Shown piece after piece: positions 16,912 to 24,715 of a DNA stretch of 64,000 nucleotides. This DNA comes from Acetobacter pomorum (GTDB lineage Bacteria; Pseudomonadota; Alphaproteobacteria; Acetobacterales; Acetobacteraceae): the NCBI RefSeq assembly GCF_002738225.1, contig NZ_PEBQ01000144.1, positions 310,001 to 374,000 on the forward strand, written 5' to 3'. The position numbers and the translations under genes are program-made. The notes under the pieces were generated by a model that did not search any database, was not told where the DNA came from, and worked only from the letters and a program-made list of their open reading frames with translations. Each line of letters begins with the position of its first letter. Position 1 is the first letter of the stretch.

Positions 16912-17460
16912 TCAGATAAAGGTAACCGGGCTATTAAGGTCGGATATGCTCATATCTGCCCGGTTCCACCAGCAGTTTTCCGGCGCGCGTGGGGTGGGAA
17001 TAAACTCTGCCGGGTTGCCAGAAAAGGAAACTGTATTGGTGGGTGTTTCCTGAATACTTAATTCAGAACACCACAACGCGCCGCCTTCTGCGGCCAGAAA
17101 TGCGTTAATCTTGGCCATAAGCAAACATGTCATCAGCTCTGTTGTGGGGTCTCCCGGCGTAATGACAATGCGGGCCGCACGGGCAGGCTCGTTTGTTTGA
17201 AACCATGCCAGTAGTGGGTCATCCTCAGCAAGCTGCAAGGCATGATCCAGCTTTTCATCCACAAAACGATGCCACGTGCTTTTGGCTTTCTGAAAAGAAA
17301 CAGGCATGTTGCCTTTACCGTCCAGCGGCGCAAAAGCCGTGGGTTTCAGGCGCACGGTTACAAATTCATTATGGCCGTGGGGCAGGGCGCAGCTTTCACT
17401 TGCACCATGAATAAGCCGGTGCCCCATGGAAAAACGGCGGGTAAAAACAAGATCAGGCAT
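16912..17460 (-). CDS. queD: 6-carboxytetrahydropterin synthase family protein (QueD-like)
   Basis: Zinc enzyme of the PTPS fold that turns dihydroneopterin triphosphate into 6-carboxytetrahydropterin in queuosine precursor synthesis. The first half is diagnostic: [20 protein letters not shown] then HNEF supplies zinc histidines and the Cys of the C-x3-HGH motif. At 182 aa it is longer than the usual 120-140 aa, with inserts after residue 40 and a divergent C-terminus ending [14 protein letters not shown]. Placement directly after queC (8-bp overlap) supports the QueD role, but the length leaves room for a relative with changed substrate use. Confidence 0.82.
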   Translation of the reverse strand: MPDLVFTRRFSMGHRLIHGASESCALPHGHNEFVTVRLKPTAFAPLDGKGNMPVSFQKAKSTWHRFVDEKLDHALQLAEDDPLLAWFQTNEPARAARIVITPGDPTTELMTCLLMAKINAFLAAEGGALWCSELSIQETPTNTVSFSGNPAEFIPTPRAPENCWWNRADMSISDLNSPVTFI

Positions 17461-18193
17461 GTGTCTGTGTGCCTTTTTTGTGGGCTATATATGCATCCCA
17501 CCCGGATTTACGCAGTTGGCAGGCAGGGCAGGTGCCGCATCCATGCCCCCATGCATGCAATGTGCCTCGTTCCCCCAAATAACAGGTGTGGCTTTTCTGG
17601 TTGATCAGTTCAACAAGCGCTTGTCCGCCCAGTTCTTCTGCCAGTTCCCACGTTTCGGCCTTATCCAGCCACATCAGGGGAGTGTGCAGAACGTAGCGGG
17701 ATTCCATGCCGAGGTTGAGCGCAACCTGTAGAGCCTTGATGGTATCATCCCGGCAATCTGGATAACCTGAATAATCGGTTTCGCACACACCGGTAACAAT
17801 GTGTTTGATGCCGCGACGGGCAGCCAAAGCGGCTGCAAAGGTGAGAAAAATCAGGTTTCGGCCCGGCACAAACGTATTGGGCAGACCATTTTCCGCCATA
17901 CTGATTTCAGCATCCCGCGTGAGGGATGTTTCAGAAACCTCGCCCAAAGCATGCAAGGGCAGGGTGTGATCTGGCCCCAAACGCTGTGCCCAAACGGGAT
18001 TCTGCTCAGCAAGCCCTTGGCGAATACTGGCCCGGCATTCCAGTTCAACCGCATGGCGTTGGCCGTAATCAAACCCCAGTGTTTCTACGCGCCCGTAACG
18101 TTCCAACGCCCATGCCAGACACGTTGCAGAATCCTGGCCACCAGAGAAAAGAACAAGGGCGGATTCCTGTTTATCACGGGCAGGAAGAGGCAT
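17453..18193 (-). CDS. queC: 7-cyano-7-deazaguanine synthase
   Basis: Converts 7-carboxy-7-deazaguanine to preQ0 using ammonia and ATP. The 246-aa product has the PP-loop [18 protein letters not shown] near the N-terminus, [15 protein letters not shown] in the middle, and the zinc cysteines CYLGE, then [10 protein letters not shown] near the C-terminus. I start at MPLPARDK (18193), just past the queE stop; the longer in-frame start lies inside queE. It overlaps queD by 8 bp and is part of the bioB-queE-queC-queD run. Confidence 0.94.
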   Translation of the reverse strand: MPLPARDKQESALVLFSGGQDSATCLAWALERYGRVETLGFDYGQRHAVELECRASIRQGLAEQNPVWAQRLGPDHTLPLHALGEVSETSLTRDAEISMAENGLPNTFVPGRNLIFLTFAAALAARRGIKHIVTGVCETDYSGYPDCRDDTIKALQVALNLGMESRYVLHTPLMWLDKAETWELAEELGGQALVELINQKSHTCYLGERGTLHAWGHGCGTCPACQLRKSGWDAYIAHKKGTQTHA

Positions 18194-18195
18194 GA

Positions 18196-18846
18196 TTAAG
18201 GTATTCCAATAAGCTTGTGTGTCTGGAGTGAAAGCCCCCATAATGGATGTTCCAGACAGTATTCAATAGCCGTCTGCGTGTTAGCGGCCTGGTGTGGGCC
18301 ATCCATAGGCTGAAGCCAGAAATGTTGGAAATCAAGATTTTCCAGAGCGGCAGGATCTATACCCGGCTGCGGGAACACGAGCTTCAATTCGGTACCCGTT
18401 TTCTGCACCAGTTCAGCCCCGGCTTTGGGGCTGATGCATAGCCAGTCTATTCCTTCGGGCGCAAGTATTGTGCCATTGCTTTCTACAGCAATGGTAAAAC
18501 CGCGGGCGTGCATGGCATCTATAAGGGCAGAATCAAGCTGGAGCAGGGGTTCACCCCCTGTAAAAACAACCAGTTTTTGGCCGTTTGCTTTTGTATCCTG
18601 CGTAGGATGTGGCCAGAAACCGGCAATGGTGTTGGCCAGTTCGGCCGCGTTTTCAAACTTTCCGCCGTTGATGCCATCTGTGCCGATAAAATCGGTATCG
18701 CAAAACTGACAGATGGCTTTGGCCCGGTCTTCCTCCCGCCCAGACCACAGGTTACAGCCCGTAAAACGGCAGAAAACAGCCGCACGGCCAGCTTGTCCGC
18801 CTTCACCCTGAAGGGTAAGGAAAATTTCTTTAACCGAATATGTCAT
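18196..18846 (-). CDS. queE: 7-carboxy-7-deazaguanine synthase
   Basis: Radical SAM enzyme of 216 aa that contracts 6-carboxytetrahydropterin to 7-carboxy-7-deazaguanine. The N-terminus shows [19 protein letters not shown], then [12 protein letters not shown] and the cluster CQFCDTDF, giving the QueE-type widened cysteine spacing (C-x14-C-x2-C) instead of the canonical C-x3-C-x2-[10 protein letters not shown] is the SAM-binding GGE motif. It starts 3 bp after the bioB stop and ends 2 bp before queC, so coupling is likely on both sides. Confidence 0.94.
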   Translation of the reverse strand: MTYSVKEIFLTLQGEGGQAGRAAVFCRFTGCNLWSGREEDRAKAICQFCDTDFIGTDGINGGKFENAAELANTIAGFWPHPTQDTKANGQKLVVFTGGEPLLQLDSALIDAMHARGFTIAVESNGTILAPEGIDWLCISPKAGAELVQKTGTELKLVFPQPGIDPAALENLDFQHFWLQPMDGPHQAANTQTAIEYCLEHPLWGLSLQTHKLIGIP

Positions 18847-18849
18847 GAA

Positions 18850-19860
18850 TTATGCAGAAGGCAAACCAATGCCTGTTGTGTGCATACCAAGCTTATCTAG
18901 CAAAGCGCGATCACGCGTGGCTTGTGGGTTGGGGGTGGTCAGCAGACGTTCACCATAGAAAATGGAGTTGGCACCGGCCAAAAAGCAGAGTGTCTGGGTT
19001 TCATCACTCATGTTTTCACGGCCAGCGGCAAGGCGTACGCGGCTTTTGGGCATGGTAATGCGGGCGGCGGCAATCATGCGCACAAAATCAAGCGGCTCAA
19101 CTTCATCCGCTTTGGCTAGAGGTGTGCCTTCCACTTTTACCAGCAGGTTGATCGGCACACTTTCAGGGTGCGCGGGCAGGGTGGCAAGGGCCGTAATCAG
19201 GCCAGCCCGATCAGTTTCGTTTTCACCCAGACCGACAATGCCGCCACAGCAGACATTGATACCGGCATCCCGCACGTTGGAAAGCGTATCCAGCCGTTCC
19301 TGATAGGTGCGAGTGCTGATGATTTCTCCATAATATTCAGGCGAAGTGTCCAGATTATGGTTGTAGTAATCCAGCCCGGCATCATGCAGTTTATGGGCCT
19401 GTGCATTATCCAACATGCCTAGTGTCACGCAGGTTTCCATACCCAGTTGTTTTACGCCTTCAATCATGGCGCACACGGTATCCAAGTCGCGCTCTTTGGG
19501 GGAACGCCAGGCCGCACCCATGCAAAAACGGCTGGCACCAGCGGCTTTGGCTTTTTTGGCCTCGGTTAGCACAGCTTCCACAGCCATTAGCTTGTCGGCC
19601 TTTACGCCTTGTTCATGCTTGGCGCTTTGTGGGCAATAGGCGCAATCTTCCGGGCAGCCGCCCGTTTTAATGGACAGCAATGTGGAAATCTGGATTTCCG
19701 TTGGATCAAACGTGGCACGATGCAGTGTTTGCGCCCTGAACATCAGCTCAGGAAACGGCAGGTCAAGCAAAGCCTGAACTTCTGCGACCGTCCAGTCATG
19801 GCGGACTTCCGGGGAGGAAATGACAGAAGAATGAGCGAGCGGAGAAGAACCATCAGGCAT
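18850..19860 (-). CDS. bioB: Biotin synthase
   Basis: Radical SAM enzyme of 336 aa that inserts sulfur into dethiobiotin. The [4Fe-4S] motif is [12 protein letters not shown] (C-x3-C-x2-C), with [19 protein letters not shown] and [13 protein letters not shown] downstream as in known BioB, and the conserved arginine of the [2Fe-2S] site in [10 protein letters not shown]. The start is taken at the ATG at 19860; the TTG three codons upstream gives MPSMPDG. It heads the run with queE, queC and queD. Just upstream are two TTTATAG repeats. Confidence 0.95.
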   Translation of the reverse strand: MPDGSSPLAHSSVISSPEVRHDWTVAEVQALLDLPFPELMFRAQTLHRATFDPTEIQISTLLSIKTGGCPEDCAYCPQSAKHEQGVKADKLMAVEAVLTEAKKAKAAGASRFCMGAAWRSPKERDLDTVCAMIEGVKQLGMETCVTLGMLDNAQAHKLHDAGLDYYNHNLDTSPEYYGEIISTRTYQERLDTLSNVRDAGINVCCGGIVGLGENETDRAGLITALATLPAHPESVPINLLVKVEGTPLAKADEVEPLDFVRMIAAARITMPKSRVRLAAGRENMSDETQTLCFLAGANSIFYGERLLTTPNPQATRDRALLDKLGMHTTGIGLPSA

Positions 19861-19880
19861 GGAGGGCAAACCGAACCAGA

Positions 19881-19907
19881 TTTATAGAGAAGGAAAATGA
19901 TTTATAG
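19881..19907. promoter_or_regulatory. TTTATAG direct repeats upstream of bioB
   Basis: TTTATAG occurs at 19881 and again at 19901, one 20-bp period apart, 20-47 bp upstream of the bioB start. TTATAGAGAA in the first copy differs by one base from TTATAGATAA, a form of the BioR operator known in some alphaproteobacteria. The second copy reads TATAAA on the minus strand and may be the -10 of bioB. Operator status is an inference. Confidence 0.35.
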
Positions 19908-20029
19908 CCTTTTTATGGAGGCAAGGCCAGTTTTCACGTTGCTTGTTAAAGACATATTCGGGCCTATACGTCATACTAAATGTTTATAATTCAGCCTGCC
20001 ACAAAGCGGCTGGGATAAGGGAGAATAAA

Positions 20030-20305
20030 ATGTCTGCAAAAAAAGGCGTTCCCGGCGTGATGCTAGCTGTTGCAATGACCGGTCTTCTGGGCGGCTGCCA
20101 TGAACAGCATGAAGAAAATGCCAATCGCGCAGTACGGCCGTTGCGGATGCCAAATCCGGCTGCGGTCTATTGTATCAAGAAGGGTGGCACGCTGAGCACC
20201 GAAAGCACGGACAAAGGGCAGATCAGCTATTGTCATTTGCCAGATGGTAGCGTGATGGAGGAATGGGCGCTGTTCCGCAGGGACAATCCAGCGCCGAAAA
20301 AGTAA
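20030..20305 (+). CDS. Small DUF333 lipoprotein
   Basis: A 91-aa secreted protein. MSAKKGVPGVMLAVAMTGLLGGCHEQ is a lipoprotein signal with lipobox LLGGC (Cys24). The mature part NPAAVYCIKKGGTLSTES and CHLPDGSVMEEWALFR matches DUF333, a short family found near haemolysin-like or stress-induced lipoproteins, with its two conserved cysteines. The ATG at 20030 is preceded by AAGGGAGAA; the 29-codon upstream extension has no signal-like sequence. It is a single gene flanked by bioB (divergent) and the long gap before cysH. Function is unknown. Confidence 0.8.
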   Translation: MSAKKGVPGVMLAVAMTGLLGGCHEQHEENANRAVRPLRMPNPAAVYCIKKGGTLSTESTDKGQISYCHLPDGSVMEEWALFRRDNPAPKK

Positions 20306-20692
20306 TTTGATCGATCGAACAGGATTTTTGGTCCGATGCAGGGCATTTTTACCCGTGAGGGGGCTTTGCATCGGTCATTTTGAGCACTTTAGGCGGTAGG
20401 GTGGATCGATTTCAGGATTTTAGGGCGCCAGAATACGCATGTGAGAGGATGCTGCGTGGATATGATTGATTGGTCAGAGTATTTTTAAAACGGCCATAAA
20501 TTGCATAAGATATATTATGCCAACAAAATACACTATAAAACATGCGGCGTGAGGGATCGTGTATATAACGATCGTTTATGATGTTTAATTTGATGGTGTG
20601 GCTCTTGTATCGTTGAATTTTGGGTTGTGACTTCCTTATTATATCTGTATCACGTCGTTAAATATATTTTCTGCCATACGGATTTGTGTGTA
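20306..20692 (+). promoter_or_regulatory. AT-rich gap before cysH with dyads and a possible promoter
   Basis: This 387-bp stretch has no convincing gene. It is visibly more AT-rich than the rest. It holds CCGATGCA/TGCATCGG (20333-20340 and 20367-20374), a 26-nt-loop inverted repeat after the DUF333 gene, then AACGATCGTT (20567-20576), a 10-bp palindrome preceded 15 bp earlier by another GATCGT. TTGAAT (20613-20618), 18 bp, TATTAT (20637-20642) is a reasonable promoter that would place transcription start just before the cysH GTG. A CysB- or CysR-like operator is possible, but no known box is recognised. Confidence 0.4.
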
Positions 20693-21391
20693 GTGAACGC
20701 TCTTTCTGATGATACAGCGACCATAGCAAAGCAGCTTGTGCCCGTGCAGGAGAACCCCGTTCTGTTGCTACGCAAGGCCAGTGCACTTTTGGGAGACAGG
20801 CTGGCTGTCCTCTCCTCTTTCGGGGCGGAATCTGCGTTGCTTCTGGCTATGGTGGCGGAAGCCAACCCGGCCATGAAAGTGCTGTTTTTAAATACCGGCA
20901 AACACTTTCCGCAAACGCTTGAATATCGGCGGAATTTGGCGGATTTTTTGCATCTTTCCAACGTTCAGGATGTTGCACCGCAGCCCCAACAGGTTGAAAA
21001 TCGGGACCCTACGGGGGAATTGTGGGCGTTTGACCCAGATGCCTGTTGCGCCTTGCGTAAGGTAGAGCCCCTGAAAATAGCATCTCTGCCCTATGAGGCA
21101 TTGGTAACAGGGCGCAAGCGTGGGCAGGCTGCCACCAGATCCACGCTGGAAATTGTGGAATTGCGGGAGGATGGACAGTTACGGCTGAACCCTCTTGCTT
21201 TTTGGAGTGCAGAGGAAATCACGCAGGAAATGCAGCGCCGCGGGTTACCTCCCCACCCATTGGTGGCGGAAGGCTATCTCTCCATCGGCTGCGCCCCGTG
21301 CACGCAACCCGTTCATGGGGATCAGGATGCACGGGCCGGGCGTTGGGCGGGCTTGAATAAAACGGAATGCGGCATTCATATCAAACACTAG
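20693..21391 (+). CDS. cysH: Phosphoadenylyl/adenylyl-sulfate reductase
   Basis: Reduces activated sulfate to sulfite with thioredoxin. The product has SSFGAESALLLAMVAEANP at the nucleotide-binding loop, TGRKRGQAATR, and the C-terminal ECGIH catalytic cysteine. Two further cysteine pairs, DACCALRK and GCAPCTQP, match those that hold a [4Fe-4S] cluster in APS reductases. I start at the GTG at 20693 (232 aa), because a candidate promoter lies between it and the longer GTG start at 20627; there is no good ribosome site for either, so the start is uncertain. It is 65 bp ahead of cysD. Confidence 0.85.
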   Translation: MNALSDDTATIAKQLVPVQENPVLLLRKASALLGDRLAVLSSFGAESALLLAMVAEANPAMKVLFLNTGKHFPQTLEYRRNLADFLHLSNVQDVAPQPQQVENRDPTGELWAFDPDACCALRKVEPLKIASLPYEALVTGRKRGQAATRSTLEIVELREDGQLRLNPLAFWSAEEITQEMQRRGLPPHPLVAEGYLSIGCAPCTQPVHGDQDARAGRWAGLNKTECGIHIKH

Positions 21392-21456
21392 CGGGTTCTG
21401 GCTGATTTTACCCTCAGTCGCATCATGTCATAAACAGGGTTACGGAAACGAAAAAC

Positions 21457-22251
21457 ATGGATCATCTTGATCAACTTGAAGCTCAGAGCGTTTTTATTCT
21501 GAGAGAAGCCTATAGAAAGCTTAAGCCTCTGGCCATGCTGTGGTCTTTGGGTAAAGATTCCAATGTTATGGTCTGGCTGGCTAAAAAGGCGTTTCTGGGC
21601 CGGGTTCCCTTCCCTGTCATGCATGTTGATACCGGCAAGAAATTTCCTGAAATGTACAAGTTTCGGGATGAATATGCCAAAAAGTGGAACCTTGATCTGC
21701 TGCTGGGTGAATGCCCACCGGTAGAGGAAATGGATCCTTCCCTACCGCCTGCTGCGCGTTCTGCTGCACGTAAAACAGCCGGGCTGGCTGCCATGATTGA
21801 AAAATACAAGTTGCAGGGCGTTATTGCCGGTATCCGCCGTGATGAGCAGGGAACGCGCGCTAAGGAACGCGTTTTCAGCCCCCGTGGTGCCAGCCATAAA
21901 TGGGATATCCGCAATCAGCCCCCAGAATTCTGGGACCAGTACGCAACCCCGCATGAAGAAGGCATGCATATTCGTGTGCATCCGCTGCTGGCTTGGCGTG
22001 AAATTGATATCTGGCGCTATATTGAGCGTGAAGGTATTCCGCTGGTTGATCTGTATTTCTCCAAAAACGGCAAGCGCTACCGTTCCCTAGGTGATTCAGA
22101 CATCACTTTCCCGGTAGAAAGCAATGCTTCCACCCTGGCGGAAGTGATTGAAGAACTGGAAACAACCAAAACATCCGAACGCGCAGGCCGCGCAATGGAT
22201 CATGAATCCGAAGATGCTTTTGAACGCCTGCGTGTGGCGGGTTACCTCTGA
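21457..22251 (+). CDS. cysD: Sulfate adenylyltransferase subunit 2
   Basis: PP-loop subunit of the heterodimeric ATP sulfurylase, which makes APS from sulfate and ATP. The 264-aa product has the loop SLGKDSNVMVWLAKKAF, then HVDTGKKFPEMYKFRDEYA, GIRRDEQGTRAKER and ESNASTLAEVIEEL, all characteristic of CysD. It is shorter than the usual roughly 300 aa because a stretch present before the C-terminal motif in the E. coli protein is absent. It precedes the cysN-cysC fusion by 28 bp and is almost surely in the same transcript. Confidence 0.93.
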   Translation: MDHLDQLEAQSVFILREAYRKLKPLAMLWSLGKDSNVMVWLAKKAFLGRVPFPVMHVDTGKKFPEMYKFRDEYAKKWNLDLLLGECPPVEEMDPSLPPAARSAARKTAGLAAMIEKYKLQGVIAGIRRDEQGTRAKERVFSPRGASHKWDIRNQPPEFWDQYATPHEEGMHIRVHPLLAWREIDIWRYIEREGIPLVDLYFSKNGKRYRSLGDSDITFPVESNASTLAEVIEELETTKTSERAGRAMDHESEDAFERLRVAGYL

Positions 22252-22279
22252 TTACGGCGTGGACTGGAACTAGAATATC

Positions 22280-24160
22280 ATGAGCGAAAATATCTCTTCA
22301 TCTCAGGATGCCGCCACGCCAATTGTGATTGTGGGGCATGTTGACCACGGCAAATCTACCCTGATTGGCCGCCTGTTGCACGATACGGACAGCCTTCAGG
22401 AAGGTAAGGTTGCCCAGATTATTGAATCGTCCAAAAAGCGCGGTCTGAAAATTGAATGGAGCTTCCTGCTGGACTCCCTTCAGATCGAGCGCGATCAGGG
22501 CGTTACGGTTGATTCTACCCGTATTCCGTTCCGTCTGGGTCAGCGCGAATTTGTAATTGTGGATGCACCGGGACACCGCCAGTTCCTGCGCAACATGATT
22601 ACAGGTGCCGCCGATGCAGAAGCCGCCGTGCTGGTGGTGGATGCGCAGGAAGGTGCGCGTGAACAGACACGCCGCCATGCCATGCTGCTGCACCTTATTG
22701 GTATTCGCCACGTTATTGTGCTGCTGAACAAGGTGGATCTGCTTGATTTCGATCAGGCCAAGGTGGAAGCGGTCGAAAAATCCGTAACGGAACTGCTGAA
22801 CAAACTGGGGCTGGAAGCCGCCCTGTTTGTGCCGGCTTCTGCGCGTGATGGTGATAACATTGCCAGCCGCTCAGAACGCTCCCCGTGGTATAAAGGCCCT
22901 ACGCTGACAGAAGCTCTGGCCAGCGTGCCCTCACCCGCTTCCCGCTCCGAGCTGGCGCTGCGCCTGCCTGTGCAGGATGTGTATCGGTTTGATAACACCC
23001 GCTATGTGGCTGGCCGTGTTGAACGTGGCCGTGTGCGCGTGGGCGATACGGTTATTATCGGCACACAGAAAACCCCTGCCCGCATTGCTTCGATCGAAAG
23101 CTGGCATACGGCACCGCATGTGTCTGCCTCTGCCGGGCAGTCCATTGCAGTAACGCTGGAACCAGACGTTATTCCCGATCGTGGTGACCTGTTGCACCAT
23201 GCCGATGCTGCGCCTATGGAAGCCTCCCGCGTGCGGGTGCGCCTGTTCTGGCTGCGTCAGGAACCGCTGCGTGTGGGTGAACATTTCCGCTTGCGTCTGG
23301 CCACGGCAGAACATGCCGTTACCGTAACTGCCATTGATAAAGTGGTGGATCTGGATGATCTGACAGAACATCCCGGCACCGAAGTTCCGCCCGAAGGCTT
23401 TGCGGAAATCGTGCTGTCTGCGGCAGAAAATATTCAGTTTGACCCGTTCACCCCCGGCACGACGGATGGCCGCGGTGTACTGGTTGACCGCCAGCAACGT
23501 ATTGTGGGTGGTGCGCCCATTATTGGCCCAGCCAGCATTGCAGATGGTGAAAAGGTTATTCACCCAAGTGCCAGCACTGTTACCGTGCAGGACCGTGAAC
23601 GCGCCAAGGGCCATAAAGGCGCTGTGTTCTGGCTGACAGGTCTGTCTGGTTCTGGCAAAAGCACGCTGGCCCGTGCCGCAGAAACCCGTCTGTTTGCAGA
23701 TGGTGTGGACGTGACTGTGCTGGATGGTGACACATTGCGTGCCGGCCTGTGCAAGGATCTGGGCTTTTCTGAAGCGGATCGCACAGAAAACGTGCGTCGT
23801 GCTGCGGAAGTGGCGCGCCTGCTGCGTGATGCCGGGCAGGTTGTGATTGTGGCGCTGATTTCCCCATTGCGTTCTGACCGTGATCTGGCCCGTCAGATTA
23901 TTGGGGACGGGTTTGAGGAAGTGTTTGTGGATGCCGATCTGGGTACCTGCGAACAGCGTGACCCCAAGGGTCTGTATGCCGCAGCACGTGCAGGAAAAAT
24001 CAGCGGCTTTACGGGTATTGACGCCCCGTATGAAGCCCCTGCCACACCTGCCCTGCACTTGGTAACGGGTAAGGATAGCGTAGAGGCTGCTACAAAAACG
24101 CTGGTGACTTTTGTAGAGAGCACCGTGCGCCATAAAGCGGGGGTCCGCGCGCAATCCTGA
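22280..24160 (+). CDS. cysNC: Bifunctional CysN/CysC: ATP sulfurylase GTPase subunit fused to APS kinase
   Basis: A 626-aa two-enzyme protein. Residues 12 to about 430 are the CysN translation-factor-like GTPase that drives sulfate adenylylation: P-loop [15 protein letters not shown], switch [22 protein letters not shown], and LNKVDLLD. Residues about 445-626 are APS kinase: [31 protein letters not shown], and [13 protein letters not shown] with the phosphorylated serine region. The G1 motif reads HVDHGKST, like elongation factors, instead of the more usual CysN SVDDGKST. It works with CysD upstream. A GC-rich hairpin follows the stop. Confidence 0.93.
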   Translation: MSENISSSQDAATPIVIVGHVDHGKSTLIGRLLHDTDSLQEGKVAQIIESSKKRGLKIEWSFLLDSLQIERDQGVTVDSTRIPFRLGQREFVIVDAPGHRQFLRNMITGAADAEAAVLVVDAQEGAREQTRRHAMLLHLIGIRHVIVLLNKVDLLDFDQAKVEAVEKSVTELLNKLGLEAALFVPASARDGDNIASRSERSPWYKGPTLTEALASVPSPASRSELALRLPVQDVYRFDNTRYVAGRVERGRVRVGDTVIIGTQKTPARIASIESWHTAPHVSASAGQSIAVTLEPDVIPDRGDLLHHADAAPMEASRVRVRLFWLRQEPLRVGEHFRLRLATAEHAVTVTAIDKVVDLDDLTEHPGTEVPPEGFAEIVLSAAENIQFDPFTPGTTDGRGVLVDRQQRIVGGAPIIGPASIADGEKVIHPSASTVTVQDRERAKGHKGAVFWLTGLSGSGKSTLARAAETRLFADGVDVTVLDGDTLRAGLCKDLGFSEADRTENVRRAAEVARLLRDAGQVVIVALISPLRSDRDLARQIIGDGFEEVFVDADLGTCEQRDPKGLYAAARAGKISGFTGIDAPYEAPATPALHLVTGKDSVEAATKTLVTFVESTVRHKAGVRAQS

Positions 24161-24168
24161 TTGTGTTT

Positions 24169-24191
24169 AAGGCGGGTGTAAAACCCGCCTT
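24169..24191 (+). terminator. Hairpin after cysNC
   Basis: AAGGCGGGT (24169-24177) pairs with ACCCGCCTT (24183-24191) across a 5-nt loop, nine bases after the cysNC stop. The following ATT is not a full T-tract, so it may only partly terminate or may protect the 3' end. Confidence 0.55.
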
Positions 24192-24226
24192 ATTGCGCCT
24201 TGTCAGAGCACGTTAAGTGCTTATGT

Positions 24227-24259
24227 GTATCTTGAAGCGCATCGGGGGCTTCAAGATAC
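24227..24259. repeat. 12-bp inverted repeat between cysNC and the DUF2849 gene
   Basis: GTATCTTGAAGC (24227-24238) and GCTTCAAGATAC (24248-24259) form a perfect stem with a 9-nt loop, followed by GCTTTTGATT. It is the second hairpin in 100 bp. It could be a terminator backup, an operator for sulfur control of the cysI genes, or a mobile repeat; no copy elsewhere in the window was noticed. Confidence 0.5.
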
Positions 24260-24340
24260 GCTTTTGATTCGTGATATATTGATATTCTCGCGTCTGTTGT
24301 GTAATTCTGAACCTGCACACGGGGCAGAAAGGGATAAGCG

Positions 24341-24682
24341 TTGGATCGGAGAAATAATCGGCGGGATGCAGAAGGGCTGAGTGTTGTCACAGCCAACCGT
24401 CTGCTTGATGGGCGCATTGTCTGGCTAGATGCACAAGGCAAGTGGCAGCTTTCTATCCAGTTGGCACATCCTTTCCCCAATGCGGAAATGGAACAGGTTC
24501 TGGCCCGGCAGACTGCAAAAGCAGGTGCAGATGAAGTGGTTGGGGTGTATGGTGTGCAGGTTGAGCAGACACCATCTGGCCTGCTGCCCATTACCACGCG
24601 GGAGCGTATTCGTGCGCTTGGGCCAAGCGTTCATGCCCAGTTCACACCTGCATGGCAACCTACGCAACACGCCAGCGCCTGA
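24341..24682 (+). CDS. DUF2849 domain protein of the sulfite-reduction cluster
   Basis: A 113-aa protein of the alphaproteobacterial DUF2849 family, with the conserved opening VVTANRLLDGRIVWLD and the central FPNAEMEQVLARQTAKAGAD. The family is usually found beside cysI and DUF934 genes, as here, and is thought to assist assimilatory sulfite reduction, but no activity is established. I start at a TTG at 24341 preceded by AAAGGGATAAGCG; no ATG or GTG lies in a better position. There are no cysteines to suggest a cluster and no signal peptide. Confidence 0.8.
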   Translation: MDRRNNRRDAEGLSVVTANRLLDGRIVWLDAQGKWQLSIQLAHPFPNAEMEQVLARQTAKAGADEVVGVYGVQVEQTPSGLLPITTRERIRALGPSVHAQFTPAWQPTQHASA

Positions 24683-24715
24683 TACCAGCAGAGCAAGACG
24701 GACACAGTTAAAGCC

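Noticed and set aside
22931-24154. 407-codon ORF antisense to cysNC
   Set aside because: The complementary strand is a fully conserved CysN-CysC protein. The reverse frame has low-complexity Thr/His/Gln composition with no recognisable domain.
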